From: Vibrio sp. YMD68
GTDB taxonomy: Bacteria; Pseudomonadota; Gammaproteobacteria; Enterobacterales; Vibrionaceae
Reading direction: 5' to 3'
Assembly (NCBI RefSeq): GCF_029958905.1
Contig: NZ_CP124614.1
Coordinates: 1,302,001-1,366,000 of the forward strand
Length of the DNA stretch: 64,000 nucleotides
Shown: in pieces, positions 1 to 8,616 of the stretch
Layout: each line of letters starts with the position of its first letter
How positions within the stretch are numbered: position 1 is the stretch's first letter
Program-made: the position numbers and the translations under genes
The notes under the pieces: model-generated
Told to the model about the DNA's origin: nothing
The model's input: the letters and a program-made list of their open reading frames with translations, nothing else
Databases searched by the model: none

Positions 1-1565
1 AAAATGTCATACGTTGTTAATGGATTAGCGAGCACAACACGAAAAACAATAGTGTCTAGGTGATTGAGCTCTTTTGGGTTTAACTGAGTTCGAGATACGA
101 ACGACTTACCGGTTTCCCGCTGCCTTTTCTGAATGAACTTGGTTAACTCATTCAGCAGTGAATTAAGCTGCTCTGCCTGTTCATGATTAGTCGGTTCTTG
201 GTTTGCAATTTCTAATGCCTGTTTTACGAACTCAGGTACGTAGCGATAGGTAAGAAGACACAGCTCTGGTTTTGAAATAAGTTGAAAATCAGGCTGAGCA
301 TCAATAAGGTCGGCAAAATACTGGGCTTTTTCGATGCTTTGGTCGATAAGCAGTTCGTACCCTGGTCTGCTGATGATGTGCATACTGGCATAAACCAGCA
401 TAGCCATACCAGAGCGAGATCCCTCCAGTGTATGTGTCCCTAAATCTTTCGAGCCTTTTCGTAGAATATACTGCGCGTGATGTTCAATCGAGCGCATTGC
501 ATCTGGATTTTTAAACAGAACCATACCTGCGCCCATTGGAATATACAGTTGCTTGTGAGCATCAATGGTCACTGAGTCGGCGAGTTCAATACCGTCGAGC
601 AATTGGCGGTAATTGTTCGACATTAACGTTGCGCCACCCCATGCCGCATCAACGTGAAAATGGCACTGCTCTTGCTGACAAATTTCGGCAATCGCTTTGA
701 GAGGATCGACATTGCCTGTTTCTGTCGTGCCTGCGACACCGACGACCGCGAAAGGCTTAATATTCTGTTGTTTAAGTTGAGCAAATTTGTCTTTTAAATC
801 GCGGGTGCACAAGCGATTATTTTCGTCTGTTTTTACTGAAACGATACTTTGGCGGCCCACACCCAGTGTGTCGGCTGCTTTTTTAAGAGAGTAATGACCA
901 CGGTCAGAAACTAGGATTGCGAGCCCTTCGTAGCCATAGTGTTTCATTGCGTTAAACAAGCCCTCTTTTTCGACCCCTTCAAAGTCACCTTGCGCTTTTA
1001 AGGCATTATTTCGAGCCACCCAAAGTGCAGTAATATTGGCTATAGTCCCACCTGAGCAAAATGCCCCAAGAGAGTGACCTGCACTGTGCATCCAACGAGA
1101 GTAAAAAGTGTCATCTTGGTTGTATATGAGGCGATGCAGCATGCCCAACACTTGACGCTCAAGAGGGGTAAATGCTTTAGAGGTTTCAATTTTAACCAGA
1201 TTTTGATTAAGCGCGATCATGATTTTCGACAGAGGCATCAGAAAGTAGGGAAGCGCTGATGTCATGTGTCCGATGAAGCTGGGTGCAGAAGTATGAACCG
1301 ATTGCGCCACTAACGTATCGAGCAAGTGTTGGGTATGATCGGAAACGAATTCCGGTTGTTCAGGAATGGCAGGATTAGAAAAGTCCTTTTCAATGTCTCT
1401 TAAAGGTTTCTCTTCGGCAACGATATGCTCTCGCAAAAATTGGTTGAGGTTCCTAGAAAGGCCCTCTTCGATTTTTGTTAGCGTTGAATCTGGCCCTTCT
1501 GGCACAGTAAAAATACGAAGTAAACTATCAAAGTTTACATCAACAGTTTTCTGTTCTGATCCCAT
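1..1565 (-). CDS. panP: Pyridoxal-dependent aspartate 1-decarboxylase, 3' end cut by window edge
   Basis: Predicted to decarboxylate L-aspartate to beta-alanine for pantothenate/CoA synthesis, as described for PanP in Vibrio. It is a cytoplasmic group II PLP decarboxylase. The reading frame is open from ATG at 1565 to the window edge (about 521 codons). The family is roughly 545 residues long, so only a short C-terminal piece is missing. The sequence reads HVDAAWGG (Asp that binds the PLP pyridine nitrogen) and TIDAHKQLYIPMG (PLP-lysine in DAHK). The N-terminus MGSEQKTVDVNFDSLLRIFT resembles PanP rather than glutamate or diaminobutyrate decarboxylases. Those paralogues remain the alternative, since substrate cannot be read from sequence with certainty. 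Confidence 0.85.
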   Translation of the reverse strand, partial: MGSEQKTVDVNFDSLLRIFTVPEGPDSTLTKIEEGLSRNLNQFLREHIVAEEKPLRDIEKDFSNPAIPEQPEFVSDHTQHLLDTLVAQSVHTSAPSFIGHMTSALPYFLMPLSKIMIALNQNLVKIETSKAFTPLERQVLGMLHRLIYNQDDTFYSRWMHSAGHSLGAFCSGGTIANITALWVARNNALKAQGDFEGVEKEGLFNAMKHYGYEGLAILVSDRGHYSLKKAADTLGVGRQSIVSVKTDENNRLCTRDLKDKFAQLKQQNIKPFAVVGVAGTTETGNVDPLKAIAEICQQEQCHFHVDAAWGGATLMSNNYRQLLDGIELADSVTIDAHKQLYIPMGAGMVLFKNPDAMRSIEHHAQYILRKGSKDLGTHTLEGSRSGMAMLVYASMHIISRPGYELLIDQSIEKAQYFADLIDAQPDFQLISKPELCLLTYRYVPEFVKQALEIANQEPTNHEQAEQLNSLLNELTKFIQKRQRETGKSFVSRTQLNPKELNHLDTIVFRVVLANPLTTYDI

Positions 1566-1696
1566 ACAACTTCGTTTATTCAATCTAGTTTACATTGCGA
1601 ACGGCACAATCTAAACCAAAACGAAACCAATGTCCCGTCTTAATTTAGAGTGCGTATTTTTCCATCATAAATGGCTGGAATGACGTCTAATAACGG

Positions 1697-2209
1697 TTAT
1701 TTACAATCCATTTCTTCAAGTTTTGCTATAGAACGATTGTATTTCTGTAAAACATTATCTATTTGCTTTGGGTGACTCAATAGGTCAGCGAACGCGGAAC
1801 GAAGTTGATAATTTTTCTCATGAGGTGCATTTTGACGGTCGGAAAATGTTAACTGAGCGGCTTCGCCTAACGCATCATCTCGCTGTGTAAGCGCTTTAAT
1901 GTCCGCTTGATCAAGCTGAAGCCAGCTTTCAATAGACTGTGCCGTTGAAAGTTTAGCCGCATCATTGCCTAAATAGTAATGGACAGCCGCTCGGTTGAGC
2001 TCAAAATGGTTTTTTCGACCTTCTAAGAACCATTGACTCGCTTCCTTTAGATCAGGGTAGCGCTCAGAGGTGAGATCTGAAAGGTCTTGGTACCAAGCTA
2101 GAGACGCGTCGATATAGGCATCGTACTTGTCGCTTAAACACTGGGTGTTGTTAGCAAAGACTGAGCTTGATGAAAGAGTTAATAATGCAGCAATCACTAT
2201 GTGTTTCAT
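1697..2209 (-). CDS. Small exported protein of unknown function
   Basis: Encodes 170 residues starting MKHIVIAALLTLSSSSVFA, a clear Sec signal peptide with cleavage after SVFA, so the mature protein is periplasmic. A longer start seven codons upstream is possible, but the ATG at 2209 is preceded by an AAGGAC ribosome site and directly yields the signal peptide. The mature part is mostly helical and charged, with one Cys near each end (TQCLSD and EEMDCK) that could form a disulfide. It lies downstream of lysO on the same strand, about 90 bp away. I do not recognise the family. Confidence 0.7.
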   Translation of the reverse strand: MKHIVIAALLTLSSSSVFANNTQCLSDKYDAYIDASLAWYQDLSDLTSERYPDLKEASQWFLEGRKNHFELNRAAVHYYLGNDAAKLSTAQSIESWLQLDQADIKALTQRDDALGEAAQLTFSDRQNAPHEKNYQLRSAFADLLSHPKQIDNVLQKYNRSIAKLEEMDCK

Positions 2210-2298
2210 AATACGTCCTTTTTTACACACTTTTTTGTTCTTATTGGGCTTTCTTTATCGTTGTCGTTAGTTGGCGTTGATGAATTATCAGTTTGATT

Positions 2299-3204
2299 TT
2301 ACGCAGCTAATGACACAAAGAACAGCATGAGTATTGGAACCAGTAAGCTAAGAATAAATCCGCTGACGATGGCGATAGGCACACACTTTACACCACCCGT
2401 GGCTTGAATGACAGGTAACGTAAAATCCATCGCCGTTGCACCCGCATAGCCGATGGCGGTACAAGGTTTTACTCTGATCAATACAGGGATCATGATCAAT
2501 GCGACTAGTTCTCTTAATAGTTCTAGCATAAACGATGCACCACCGTAGACTGGGCCGAATGCGTCGCCCATGAGAATGCCGGCCAAAGAGTACCAACCAA
2601 ATCCTGAAGCCATGGCTAATCCTTTGTAAACATCGATATCCAAAATATACGCTGATAACAAACCGCCAATGAGCGAGCTGATCACAATAATGAGTGCGAT
2701 GAGCATCCCCTGTTTATTGATTAGGATTTGTCTAAGGGTTAAACCGCTGTTTCTAAGCTGAATTCCAATGAAAAAGAGTAATAAAAATAGTATCCATTCA
2801 CTTGCGGTATCAACCCAATGAAGACTCATTACACCCAATAAACCTATAAATAGTCCACCACCAACCACAAGGATCAACTTGGCTGATTCGAGAGCCATAA
2901 GAGCCAGCGGTAAATTTGAAGAAGTGTTGCTGGCATTAATTGGAAATAGCCGATCGATAACTGGCAATGTGGCTAGGTTACACAAACCAATGCAGAGAAA
3001 AAACGTCGCGGTGAACTTGATGATGAGCTGTAGGTTTTCGCCTAGGTTATCAAGAGCAGCCAAGCTCAGCCCCATTAAGAATAAAATGACGTAGATAAGA
3101 TACGAGGTCATTTTGTTTAATAGGTGTAAGGTTTTTTCTTTCGATATCGAAATTAGATACCCCACCACCAGTGGGGCAAAGATAAAGATCATCCCTGAGA
3201 ACAT
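2299..3204 (-). CDS. lysO: LysO-family lysine exporter
   Basis: Encodes a 301-residue, very hydrophobic inner-membrane protein with about eight to ten membrane segments. It matches the DUF340/LysO family (E. coli YbjE), which exports L-lysine and toxic analogues such as thialysine. Features include the N-terminal half with LGENLQ after the second helix. The C-terminal half contains GFGWYSLAGILMGDAFGPVYG and a second conserved block, AIGYAGATAMDFTLPVI, with an acidic residue inside the membrane. No regulator is adjacent. The function rests on family resemblance. Confidence 0.8.
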   Translation of the reverse strand: MFSGMIFIFAPLVVGYLISISKEKTLHLLNKMTSYLIYVILFLMGLSLAALDNLGENLQLIIKFTATFFLCIGLCNLATLPVIDRLFPINASNTSSNLPLALMALESAKLILVVGGGLFIGLLGVMSLHWVDTASEWILFLLLFFIGIQLRNSGLTLRQILINKQGMLIALIIVISSLIGGLLSAYILDIDVYKGLAMASGFGWYSLAGILMGDAFGPVYGGASFMLELLRELVALIMIPVLIRVKPCTAIGYAGATAMDFTLPVIQATGGVKCVPIAIVSGFILSLLVPILMLFFVSLAA

Positions 3205-3268
3205 TAAAAATCCTGTTGTGACTCGGTTGTATAGCGAATGTATCGTTAAATGCTATGCGGTGATAAGG

Positions 3269-4192
3269 CTACAGACCACTTGCTACAATGACTTCGCTTA
3301 TCTGATTATTAAAGTCAAAATCGCTTAGGTTGGTTAATTTGTACAATACATCGGCGCCTGTTGTATCAATTTCAACAAAATGCTCATCCAGTTCGTCATC
3401 TTTTCTACGGAACAGGAGAGTATGGTGAGCAATTCGGGCGATGTCTAGATAGCTCAATGGACTTTCTACATTAGGGGTGTGATTTTGGTTGCTAGAAACA
3501 CTGATAAAGTCGTGGTCAAATCCCCAGCTTGATAGCACCAGTTGACTTGAAGCCGCACATTGTGAATCAAAGATTCGTAGTGCGATATCTATATCAAGGT
3601 AGTTGCCATTCTCTAGGTACTGATGGTACTCATTAACCATACAAAACAGGCCTATGTCAGCAAGTAACCCGGATAACAGCGCTTTTTCTACTTCAACGTA
3701 ATTATAAACTTTGGGTTGAGCTTCTTTAAACGCTTTAGCAACCATAACCATGGTCGCCGCGAGTTCCCGTGAAGTTGCTGCGCTCTTCACTAGAATTTTA
3801 TTGCATCGCTTACTTAAGCTGACGGTATGCTTTAATTGCTCAATCGCTTGCGCTGTGACAATGTCTCGCACACGCAAGATACCTAAACGAGATACCGCAG
3901 TAAAAAGATCGGTACAGGTAATGTTTCGTCGGTTAAAAATAACTGAATTTGCAACACGAATTACTACAGCAGCAAGCCCTGGGTCTTCGAGAAGACAGTC
4001 TGCAATATCAATAATCTCAGTTGTTTCTTGAGTACAAAGGGACTGAATGCGTAAAACGACTTCTGGAATAGGGGGTAAGGTTATTTTGCCAGTGCTCACT
4101 GAATGAGCAATAAGTTCGGAAAATTCGCTCTCTATACTTTTAACGAGAGCCTCCTTATTGTCAGGAAGCCAATAAAAAGATAAATGATTCAT
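3269..4192 (-). CDS. HDOD-domain protein
   Basis: Encodes 307 residues with an HDOD domain from about residue 38 to 235. It starts at LPPIPEVVLRIQSL and continues through LLEDPGLAAVVIRVANS and AVSRLGILRVRDIV, the typical HDOD helices. HDOD proteins resemble HD phosphohydrolases but usually lack the metal-binding His-Asp pair. Many act as signalling scaffolds linked to c-di-GMP or chemotaxis output in gammaproteobacteria. No catalytic HD dyad is evident here, so a non-enzymatic role is likely. It is divergent from the tfoY-like gene. Confidence 0.8.
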   Translation of the reverse strand: MNHLSFYWLPDNKEALVKSIESEFSELIAHSVSTGKITLPPIPEVVLRIQSLCTQETTEIIDIADCLLEDPGLAAVVIRVANSVIFNRRNITCTDLFTAVSRLGILRVRDIVTAQAIEQLKHTVSLSKRCNKILVKSAATSRELAATMVMVAKAFKEAQPKVYNYVEVEKALLSGLLADIGLFCMVNEYHQYLENGNYLDIDIALRIFDSQCAASSQLVLSSWGFDHDFISVSSNQNHTPNVESPLSYLDIARIAHHTLLFRRKDDELDEHFVEIDTTGADVLYKLTNLSDFDFNNQISEVIVASGL

Positions 4193-4539
4193 AGCCAGTC
4201 ACCAAAGAAATATGGCTTACAGTGTAACTAAATGCTGAGTAGATTAGCAACAACTTACATAATTAGAATCTGTCTGCATTAGCGCTGGTATGAGCAATGT
4301 GTATCATGTTGAATATAAAAGACTGTAAGTGTGATTTCCCTCTCACAAAATCGACTTTTTTATTGAAATGATGTGAAGTTTGAACAGACTTATTTTTCGT
4401 CGTTAACTATCATTTCCCTACTAACTAAGGCGAACTCAAATTTAATTATAATATCAGCCTTAGAGCAAAAAATATTTCGCTAAAAAGCTGCTATCTGGTG
4501 ATCACAAATAATCGGGGTAACACATGATTAGAAGGATCA
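4193..4539. other. Intergenic region between the HDOD gene and the tfoY-like gene
   Basis: This 347-bp divergent region is AT-rich and must hold promoters for both neighbours. A perfect -10-like hexamer TATAAT lies at 4447-4452 on the + strand without a recognisable -35, so activation by a regulator is possible. I searched by eye for the class I c-di-GMP riboswitch known upstream of V. cholerae tfoY. Its conserved CACGCACAGGGCAAACC and GACGCAAAGCC blocks are not present. No RNA gene or small ORF is evident. Confidence 0.5.
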
Positions 4540-5127
4540 ATGGATATGACAGAACAATTATTTATGGATTATGTGGGCGATTTCGGTTCTTTTCAGAAAC
4601 GTTCAATGTTTGGTGGCATCGGCTTATTTAAAAATGAAGCGATGTTTGCTCTACTCAGTAACGGTAGAATTTTCATTCGTGGCGGAGATCAACTCGATTC
4701 AAGGCTTAACGAACTCGGTTGTGAAAAATACCGTCATGTGAAAAAGCAAACGACAGCAACAGTAAACTACTACGATATAACTCAAATTTTCGCCGACAAA
4801 GGTGACGCTATTTACGAGATCGTAAGTGAGTCTATTAAATTGTCTGTGGATCAGCGTAAGTTCCAAAAATCGTCTGCGAGTCGACGCCTGAGAGACTTAC
4901 CTAACATGCAGTTGACACTAGAACGCATGGTTAAAAAGGCAGGCATCGAGGACGTAGAAACATTCATGCAATTAGGCGCTTCGGCGGTGTTTTCTAAAGT
5001 GAGAACCGCGTACGGAACCGATGTTGACGTTAAATTGTTATGGAAATTTGCAGGTGCAGTTGAAGGTATTCATTGGAAATTAATTCAAGAGCCTCGTAAA
5101 CGTCAATTGTTGGAAAGCTGCCAGTAG
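4540..5127 (+). CDS. tfoY: TfoX/Sxy-family regulator, probably TfoY
   Basis: Encodes 195 residues with an N-terminal TfoX domain (FQKRSMFGGIGLFKNEAMFALL, then FIRGG and KYRHVKKQTTATVNYYDI) and a C-terminal TfoX domain (SRRLRDLPNMQLTLERMVKKAGI to the end, with LGASAVFSKVR). Vibrio has two paralogues. TfoX drives chitin-induced competence; TfoY drives motility and type VI secretion. The MDMTEQLF start and the length suit TfoY as I remember it, but assignment between the two is by recall only. The gene stands alone, with a strong terminator 24 bp downstream. Confidence 0.7.
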   Translation: MDMTEQLFMDYVGDFGSFQKRSMFGGIGLFKNEAMFALLSNGRIFIRGGDQLDSRLNELGCEKYRHVKKQTTATVNYYDITQIFADKGDAIYEIVSESIKLSVDQRKFQKSSASRRLRDLPNMQLTLERMVKKAGIEDVETFMQLGASAVFSKVRTAYGTDVDVKLLWKFAGAVEGIHWKLIQEPRKRQLLESCQ

Positions 5128-5150
5128 TTATTTTCTATCAATTAAAAAGA

Positions 5151-5183
5151 AAGCCGCCGTGGTACTCCAGGGCGGCTTTTTTA
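5151..5183 (+). terminator. Rho-independent terminator after the tfoY-like gene
   Basis: An 8-bp perfect stem (AAGCCGCC / GGCGGCTT) with a 12-nt loop runs straight into a T tract. Confidence 0.85.
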
Positions 5184-5285
5184 TAATCGAGTAGCAGTGA
5201 ATAAAGTGTTGATACTCTTTAAGTGGTAACCGTTCATTTCTATTACAGCGATCAGACTAGACGGTTCAGCACTCAATTAAAGAGT

Positions 5286-5825
5286 TTAATACTTGAATCT
5301 TGCGGTCAGAATCGCTTGATCGCCATATGCGTCGTTGATACGGATCTCTGCTCCCACAGAAAAAAGCTCTGTTGAATGGAAACGAATGTGAGCAGAGCCT
5401 AGCCAGTCTTCTTTTTTGTCGATTGAAACGTAACCCGCTTTACCACCGACTTCAAGTTGAGGACCTAACCATTGGCGAATACCCAGGTTAACTTCGATTC
5501 CAGTATCTGTGCTACCTAAATCTTGCATACGAAACAGCATCTCACCGGTAAAATCAGCCCAATTGTTGACTGGTGCGTGAAATCCAAAACCAGCAGCAGC
5601 GTCATAGTCACCCTCAAATTCCGAGTCGATACGTCCGATAAAGTGGGCGTTTGGATGAATGGTTTTGCTGACGGCAGCGCCGAAAGTCACGGGGCTTGCG
5701 CCAATACGAGCTTCAAAATAATCGTAACTGAAGTTACTCATTACTGAAGGGCTATTAGGGTCAGTCTCTGCAAAGGCCTGACCTGATGCGAGCAATAAAG
5801 CTGTTGCAATGATTTTTTTATGCAT
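5286..5825 (-). CDS. Small outer-membrane beta-barrel protein
   Basis: Encodes 179 residues with a signal peptide MHKKIIATALLLASGQAFA. The mature part is built of alternating amphipathic strands (FIGRIDSEFEGDYDAAAGFGF, LEVGGKAGYVSI, ILTARFKY). It ends in an aromatic residue after alternating hydrophobics, the C-terminal signature recognised by the BAM machinery. The size suggests an eight-stranded barrel. No enzymatic motif is visible and the substrate is unknown. It is monocistronic. Confidence 0.65.
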   Translation of the reverse strand: MHKKIIATALLLASGQAFAETDPNSPSVMSNFSYDYFEARIGASPVTFGAAVSKTIHPNAHFIGRIDSEFEGDYDAAAGFGFHAPVNNWADFTGEMLFRMQDLGSTDTGIEVNLGIRQWLGPQLEVGGKAGYVSIDKKEDWLGSAHIRFHSTELFSVGAEIRINDAYGDQAILTARFKY

Positions 5826-5995
5826 AGTTACGATGAACCTATTCCTAGTTATTTCCGTTGTCCTAAGCAGTGTAACCGCTATGACTATGATATATCACGA
5901 CATGATAATGCATCCTTGCTTATTGGCACTAACAAAAAATGTCATTCTTTTGTCGTTTAACCAAAAACTAAGCAATTTAAGTGCCTAAAAACGCA

Positions 5996-6493
5996 CTATT
6001 CTCCAAAGCTAATGCGATTCTTAGCGATAGCATTGAAGATTTTCTCTGTATCTAAAACCGAGGCCCATGGCATGAGATCGGGTTCATTCTCTATCATAAA
6101 TGCAGTGAGTTGAGCGATCAGAACTTTTCTCAGTTCGTCTCCATTCCATGGCTTGGCAACAAAGTAATCAAGGCTAGAGTGATTAACGGCTTCCACCGTG
6201 TCATCGAGCCCTGCTTGGCCAGTGAGCAATACTTTTTTACTGGCACTGGTTTGCTCATCACCGTTCAGTTCAATCAAAAAATTAATGCCGGTTTGTTCTG
6301 GCATGATGTGATCACAAAGTATCAGCGCGAGTGTTGTCTGTTCCGTTGCACACTCTGACAGAATGTTCTTCGCTTCCGCGACGGACTCTGCCGCTTCAAC
6401 AATAAAGTGCGCCTCAAAACAGTCCAAATCTTGCATGACGCTGTCTAAAACATCGCGTTCATCATCAACACATAGAATGAGATATTTGTTCAT
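5996..6493 (-). CDS. Single-domain response regulator
   Basis: Encodes 165 residues with a complete receiver domain. It has an acidic pair in LCVDDER (D10, D11), phospho-acceptor D61 in LILCDHIMPEQTG, switch T91 in VLLTGQ and K114 in FVAKPW. A roughly 40-residue tail without a recognisable output domain follows. It lies 2 bp downstream of the sensor kinase gene on the same strand, so it is almost certainly its co-translated partner. The receiver resembles those of RpfG/HupR-type regulators, but there is no HD-GYP or DNA-binding output. Confidence 0.85.
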   Translation of the reverse strand: MNKYLILCVDDERDVLDSVMQDLDCFEAHFIVEAAESVAEAKNILSECATEQTTLALILCDHIMPEQTGINFLIELNGDEQTSASKKVLLTGQAGLDDTVEAVNHSSLDYFVAKPWNGDELRKVLIAQLTAFMIENEPDLMPWASVLDTEKIFNAIAKNRISFGE

Positions 6494-6495
6494 GG

Positions 6496-8460
6496 TTACT
6501 CCTTGTCGCCGTGTAGTGGGCAGTGAATAGGAAGCCAGACCGCCATTCGAGTAAATTCATTTGGAACGGATTCAACCTCAATTCTGCCATTGTGTTGATT
6601 TACTATCTGCTGGCAAACAGATAATCCAATCCCTAGTCCAAAGTTGCCTTCTTTCTTAGTGGTAAAATTTAAAGTAAAGATTTGTTCTTGTAGCTCAGGG
6701 CTAATGCCCGCCCCGTTGTCTTCAAAACAGATAACAACCCAGTGTTGGTCTTCGATTGACTCTATAGATGTGTGAATTTTGAGTTCTCCAGGCATTGGGA
6801 GAGCATCAATGGCATTGGATATGAGATTTGTCCAGACTTGTTGTAAAGCAATCGGCTGGCAATAAAGTTTTGGAAGCTCACAATACTCTTTGATAACCGT
6901 ATGGCGTTTTAGCTTATTTTCAAAGATCACCAGCGTATCTTCTATCCCTTCATAGATGTTCGCCGAATGAAAACATTCATCATCAGGTCGAGCGTACCCT
7001 TTGAGGCTTTTGACCATATCTGCAATTCTATGCGCACAAACCCCGATAGAGCGAAGCGTGCTGCCGGTTAAATGGTAAAGGTCGTATTGATTCACCAGCT
7101 CAAGCGCATGCTCAGGGTTATGTTTGGCGAGCGAGATGAGTTCCTGATCATTGTCGAGACGGAGTTTAACCAATTTTTTGGCCAGTAAGCGGTGTTTTAT
7201 CTCACTCTCCAGCAACTTAGATTTAGCTCGTTCTTCAGACGTCGAGGTGGGGGTTGATATCAATGCTTGGTCCAAAATTGCCTTGCCTTTTTTGTTAGGC
7301 GTCGTTATCTCGTTAGACGTACGTATTGACCCCAGTTCCAATAATTGATCAAGTTTACTCGTCAGTGTTTCTGTTCCTCGCAAAATTGCTGCAATTGGGT
7401 TATTGAGTTCATGGGCAACCCCAGCAACGAGTTGACCTAACATCGCCATCTTCTCTTTTTCGATCAGTTGCTGGTGTGCCGTTTCGAGTGATTCTAAGGT
7501 TTTTTGCAGTTCAAGTTTTGTGTTGATACTGCGTTGCAATCGGCGATTAAAGTGGCGCAGTAATAAGTTGGTAAACAGTGGTAAAAGATGTGTGTTGGAA
7601 TGCATCACCTTGGTGAAAATATCGCGGTCCAACTTGATCACTTTTGTTTTGGTCAGGGTAATTGCCGTGGAAAAGGACAACTCACCGGTGACAAATGACA
7701 TTCCCCCAACAATATTCCCCTTATCGTGACGAACCACTTCTCGCTGTTGGCCGAGTTCATCTTTTTTATACAGGGCGACTTTCCCTTCAGTGATAAACCA
7801 TAAGAATCGATTTTCTTCCCCTTCTTTGGTTAATAGGTGATCGGCGGAATAGGTCCGACAGGCATTACTGTCGTCTTCTTGAAGAAAGAACGCTTCTAAT
7901 GCTGAGATCACCTGTTCTGCTAGCTCGGTATCGGACAACCTGTGATGGTCCGAAATAAAGCCTTCTTGGTAGCTTTTCATCTTCGCGTCGATATGAGCGC
8001 GAAGTAAGTGCTGTTGATCTAAAATAAGACTATAGGAGAGGAGGTTATCGGTATCTTGTTCGATGACAAAAGTCGTGAGTTCTTTTTTGACGGTTTTATA
8101 GACTAAGTTGTCTTGCAGCGGTTTGGTTAAACAGTGATCCAAACGACCTTCATTAACCGCAGACAAAATCGCCTGTATGTCTTGCCCACAACTTAAGAGG
8201 ATTTTTCTCGCGCTTTTGGTATGGGCAGATTTATCCAGTTGAATTAAAAATTCAGCGCCATTAAATTCAGAATGGTGACTAGCGATGACAAGCGCGACCG
8301 TTTGGTCTTGCTGCTTACAAAACTCTAAGGTGCAGTGTGCGTCTTCAATACTATCTACTGCATGGATATCGAATCGTGTTGCAAAGTGGCTAAGCTCAGT
8401 ACGCAGTTGTTCTACGCTTATAGGGTTGTTGTCAAGATACAAGAGCGCAAATGAATTCAC
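6496..8460 (-). CDS. Hybrid sensor histidine kinase: pseudo-receiver, cNMP-binding, HisKA, HATPase
   Basis: Encodes 654 residues from GTG at 8460; the frame continues upstream but into the neighbouring gene. Order: a receiver-like domain (1-130), a linker, a cyclic-nucleotide-binding fold (about 185-290, with FITEGKVALYKKDE and GNIVGGMSFVTGE), a coiled coil, HisKA with H350 in GQLVAGVAHELNNP, and an ATPase domain with N box NLISNAIDAL, FEDNGAGIS and GLGIGLSVCQQIV. The N-terminal receiver matches the adjacent response regulator but has Ser61 where the phospho-acceptor Asp should be, keeping K113. It probably transfers phosphate to the downstream regulator. No transmembrane segment is present, so it is a cytosolic sensor. 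The start is uncertain. Confidence 0.85.
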   Translation of the reverse strand: MNSFALLYLDNNPISVEQLRTELSHFATRFDIHAVDSIEDAHCTLEFCKQQDQTVALVIASHHSEFNGAEFLIQLDKSAHTKSARKILLSCGQDIQAILSAVNEGRLDHCLTKPLQDNLVYKTVKKELTTFVIEQDTDNLLSYSLILDQQHLLRAHIDAKMKSYQEGFISDHHRLSDTELAEQVISALEAFFLQEDDSNACRTYSADHLLTKEGEENRFLWFITEGKVALYKKDELGQQREVVRHDKGNIVGGMSFVTGELSFSTAITLTKTKVIKLDRDIFTKVMHSNTHLLPLFTNLLLRHFNRRLQRSINTKLELQKTLESLETAHQQLIEKEKMAMLGQLVAGVAHELNNPIAAILRGTETLTSKLDQLLELGSIRTSNEITTPNKKGKAILDQALISTPTSTSEERAKSKLLESEIKHRLLAKKLVKLRLDNDQELISLAKHNPEHALELVNQYDLYHLTGSTLRSIGVCAHRIADMVKSLKGYARPDDECFHSANIYEGIEDTLVIFENKLKRHTVIKEYCELPKLYCQPIALQQVWTNLISNAIDALPMPGELKIHTSIESIEDQHWVVICFEDNGAGISPELQEQIFTLNFTTKKEGNFGLGIGLSVCQQIVNQHNGRIEVESVPNEFTRMAVWLPIHCPLHGDKE

Positions 8461-8616
8461 GAATTTCTCACAGGTAAACGGAACTATGAAAACTGTATCA
8501 ATTATCAATCTATCGGTTTGAGAGCTAGGTTTTAGAAATTTGCTCTTAACAAAAATAAAAGCAATACTCTGATTTAACTCAAACTTTCTACTGTATAAAA
8601 ACGGGCCAAATAACCA

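Noticed and set aside
4193..4539. Possible c-di-GMP riboswitch upstream of the tfoY-like gene
   Set aside because: Only a short ATCGGGGTAAC resemblance to the 3' end of the GEMM motif exists; the conserved core blocks are missing.
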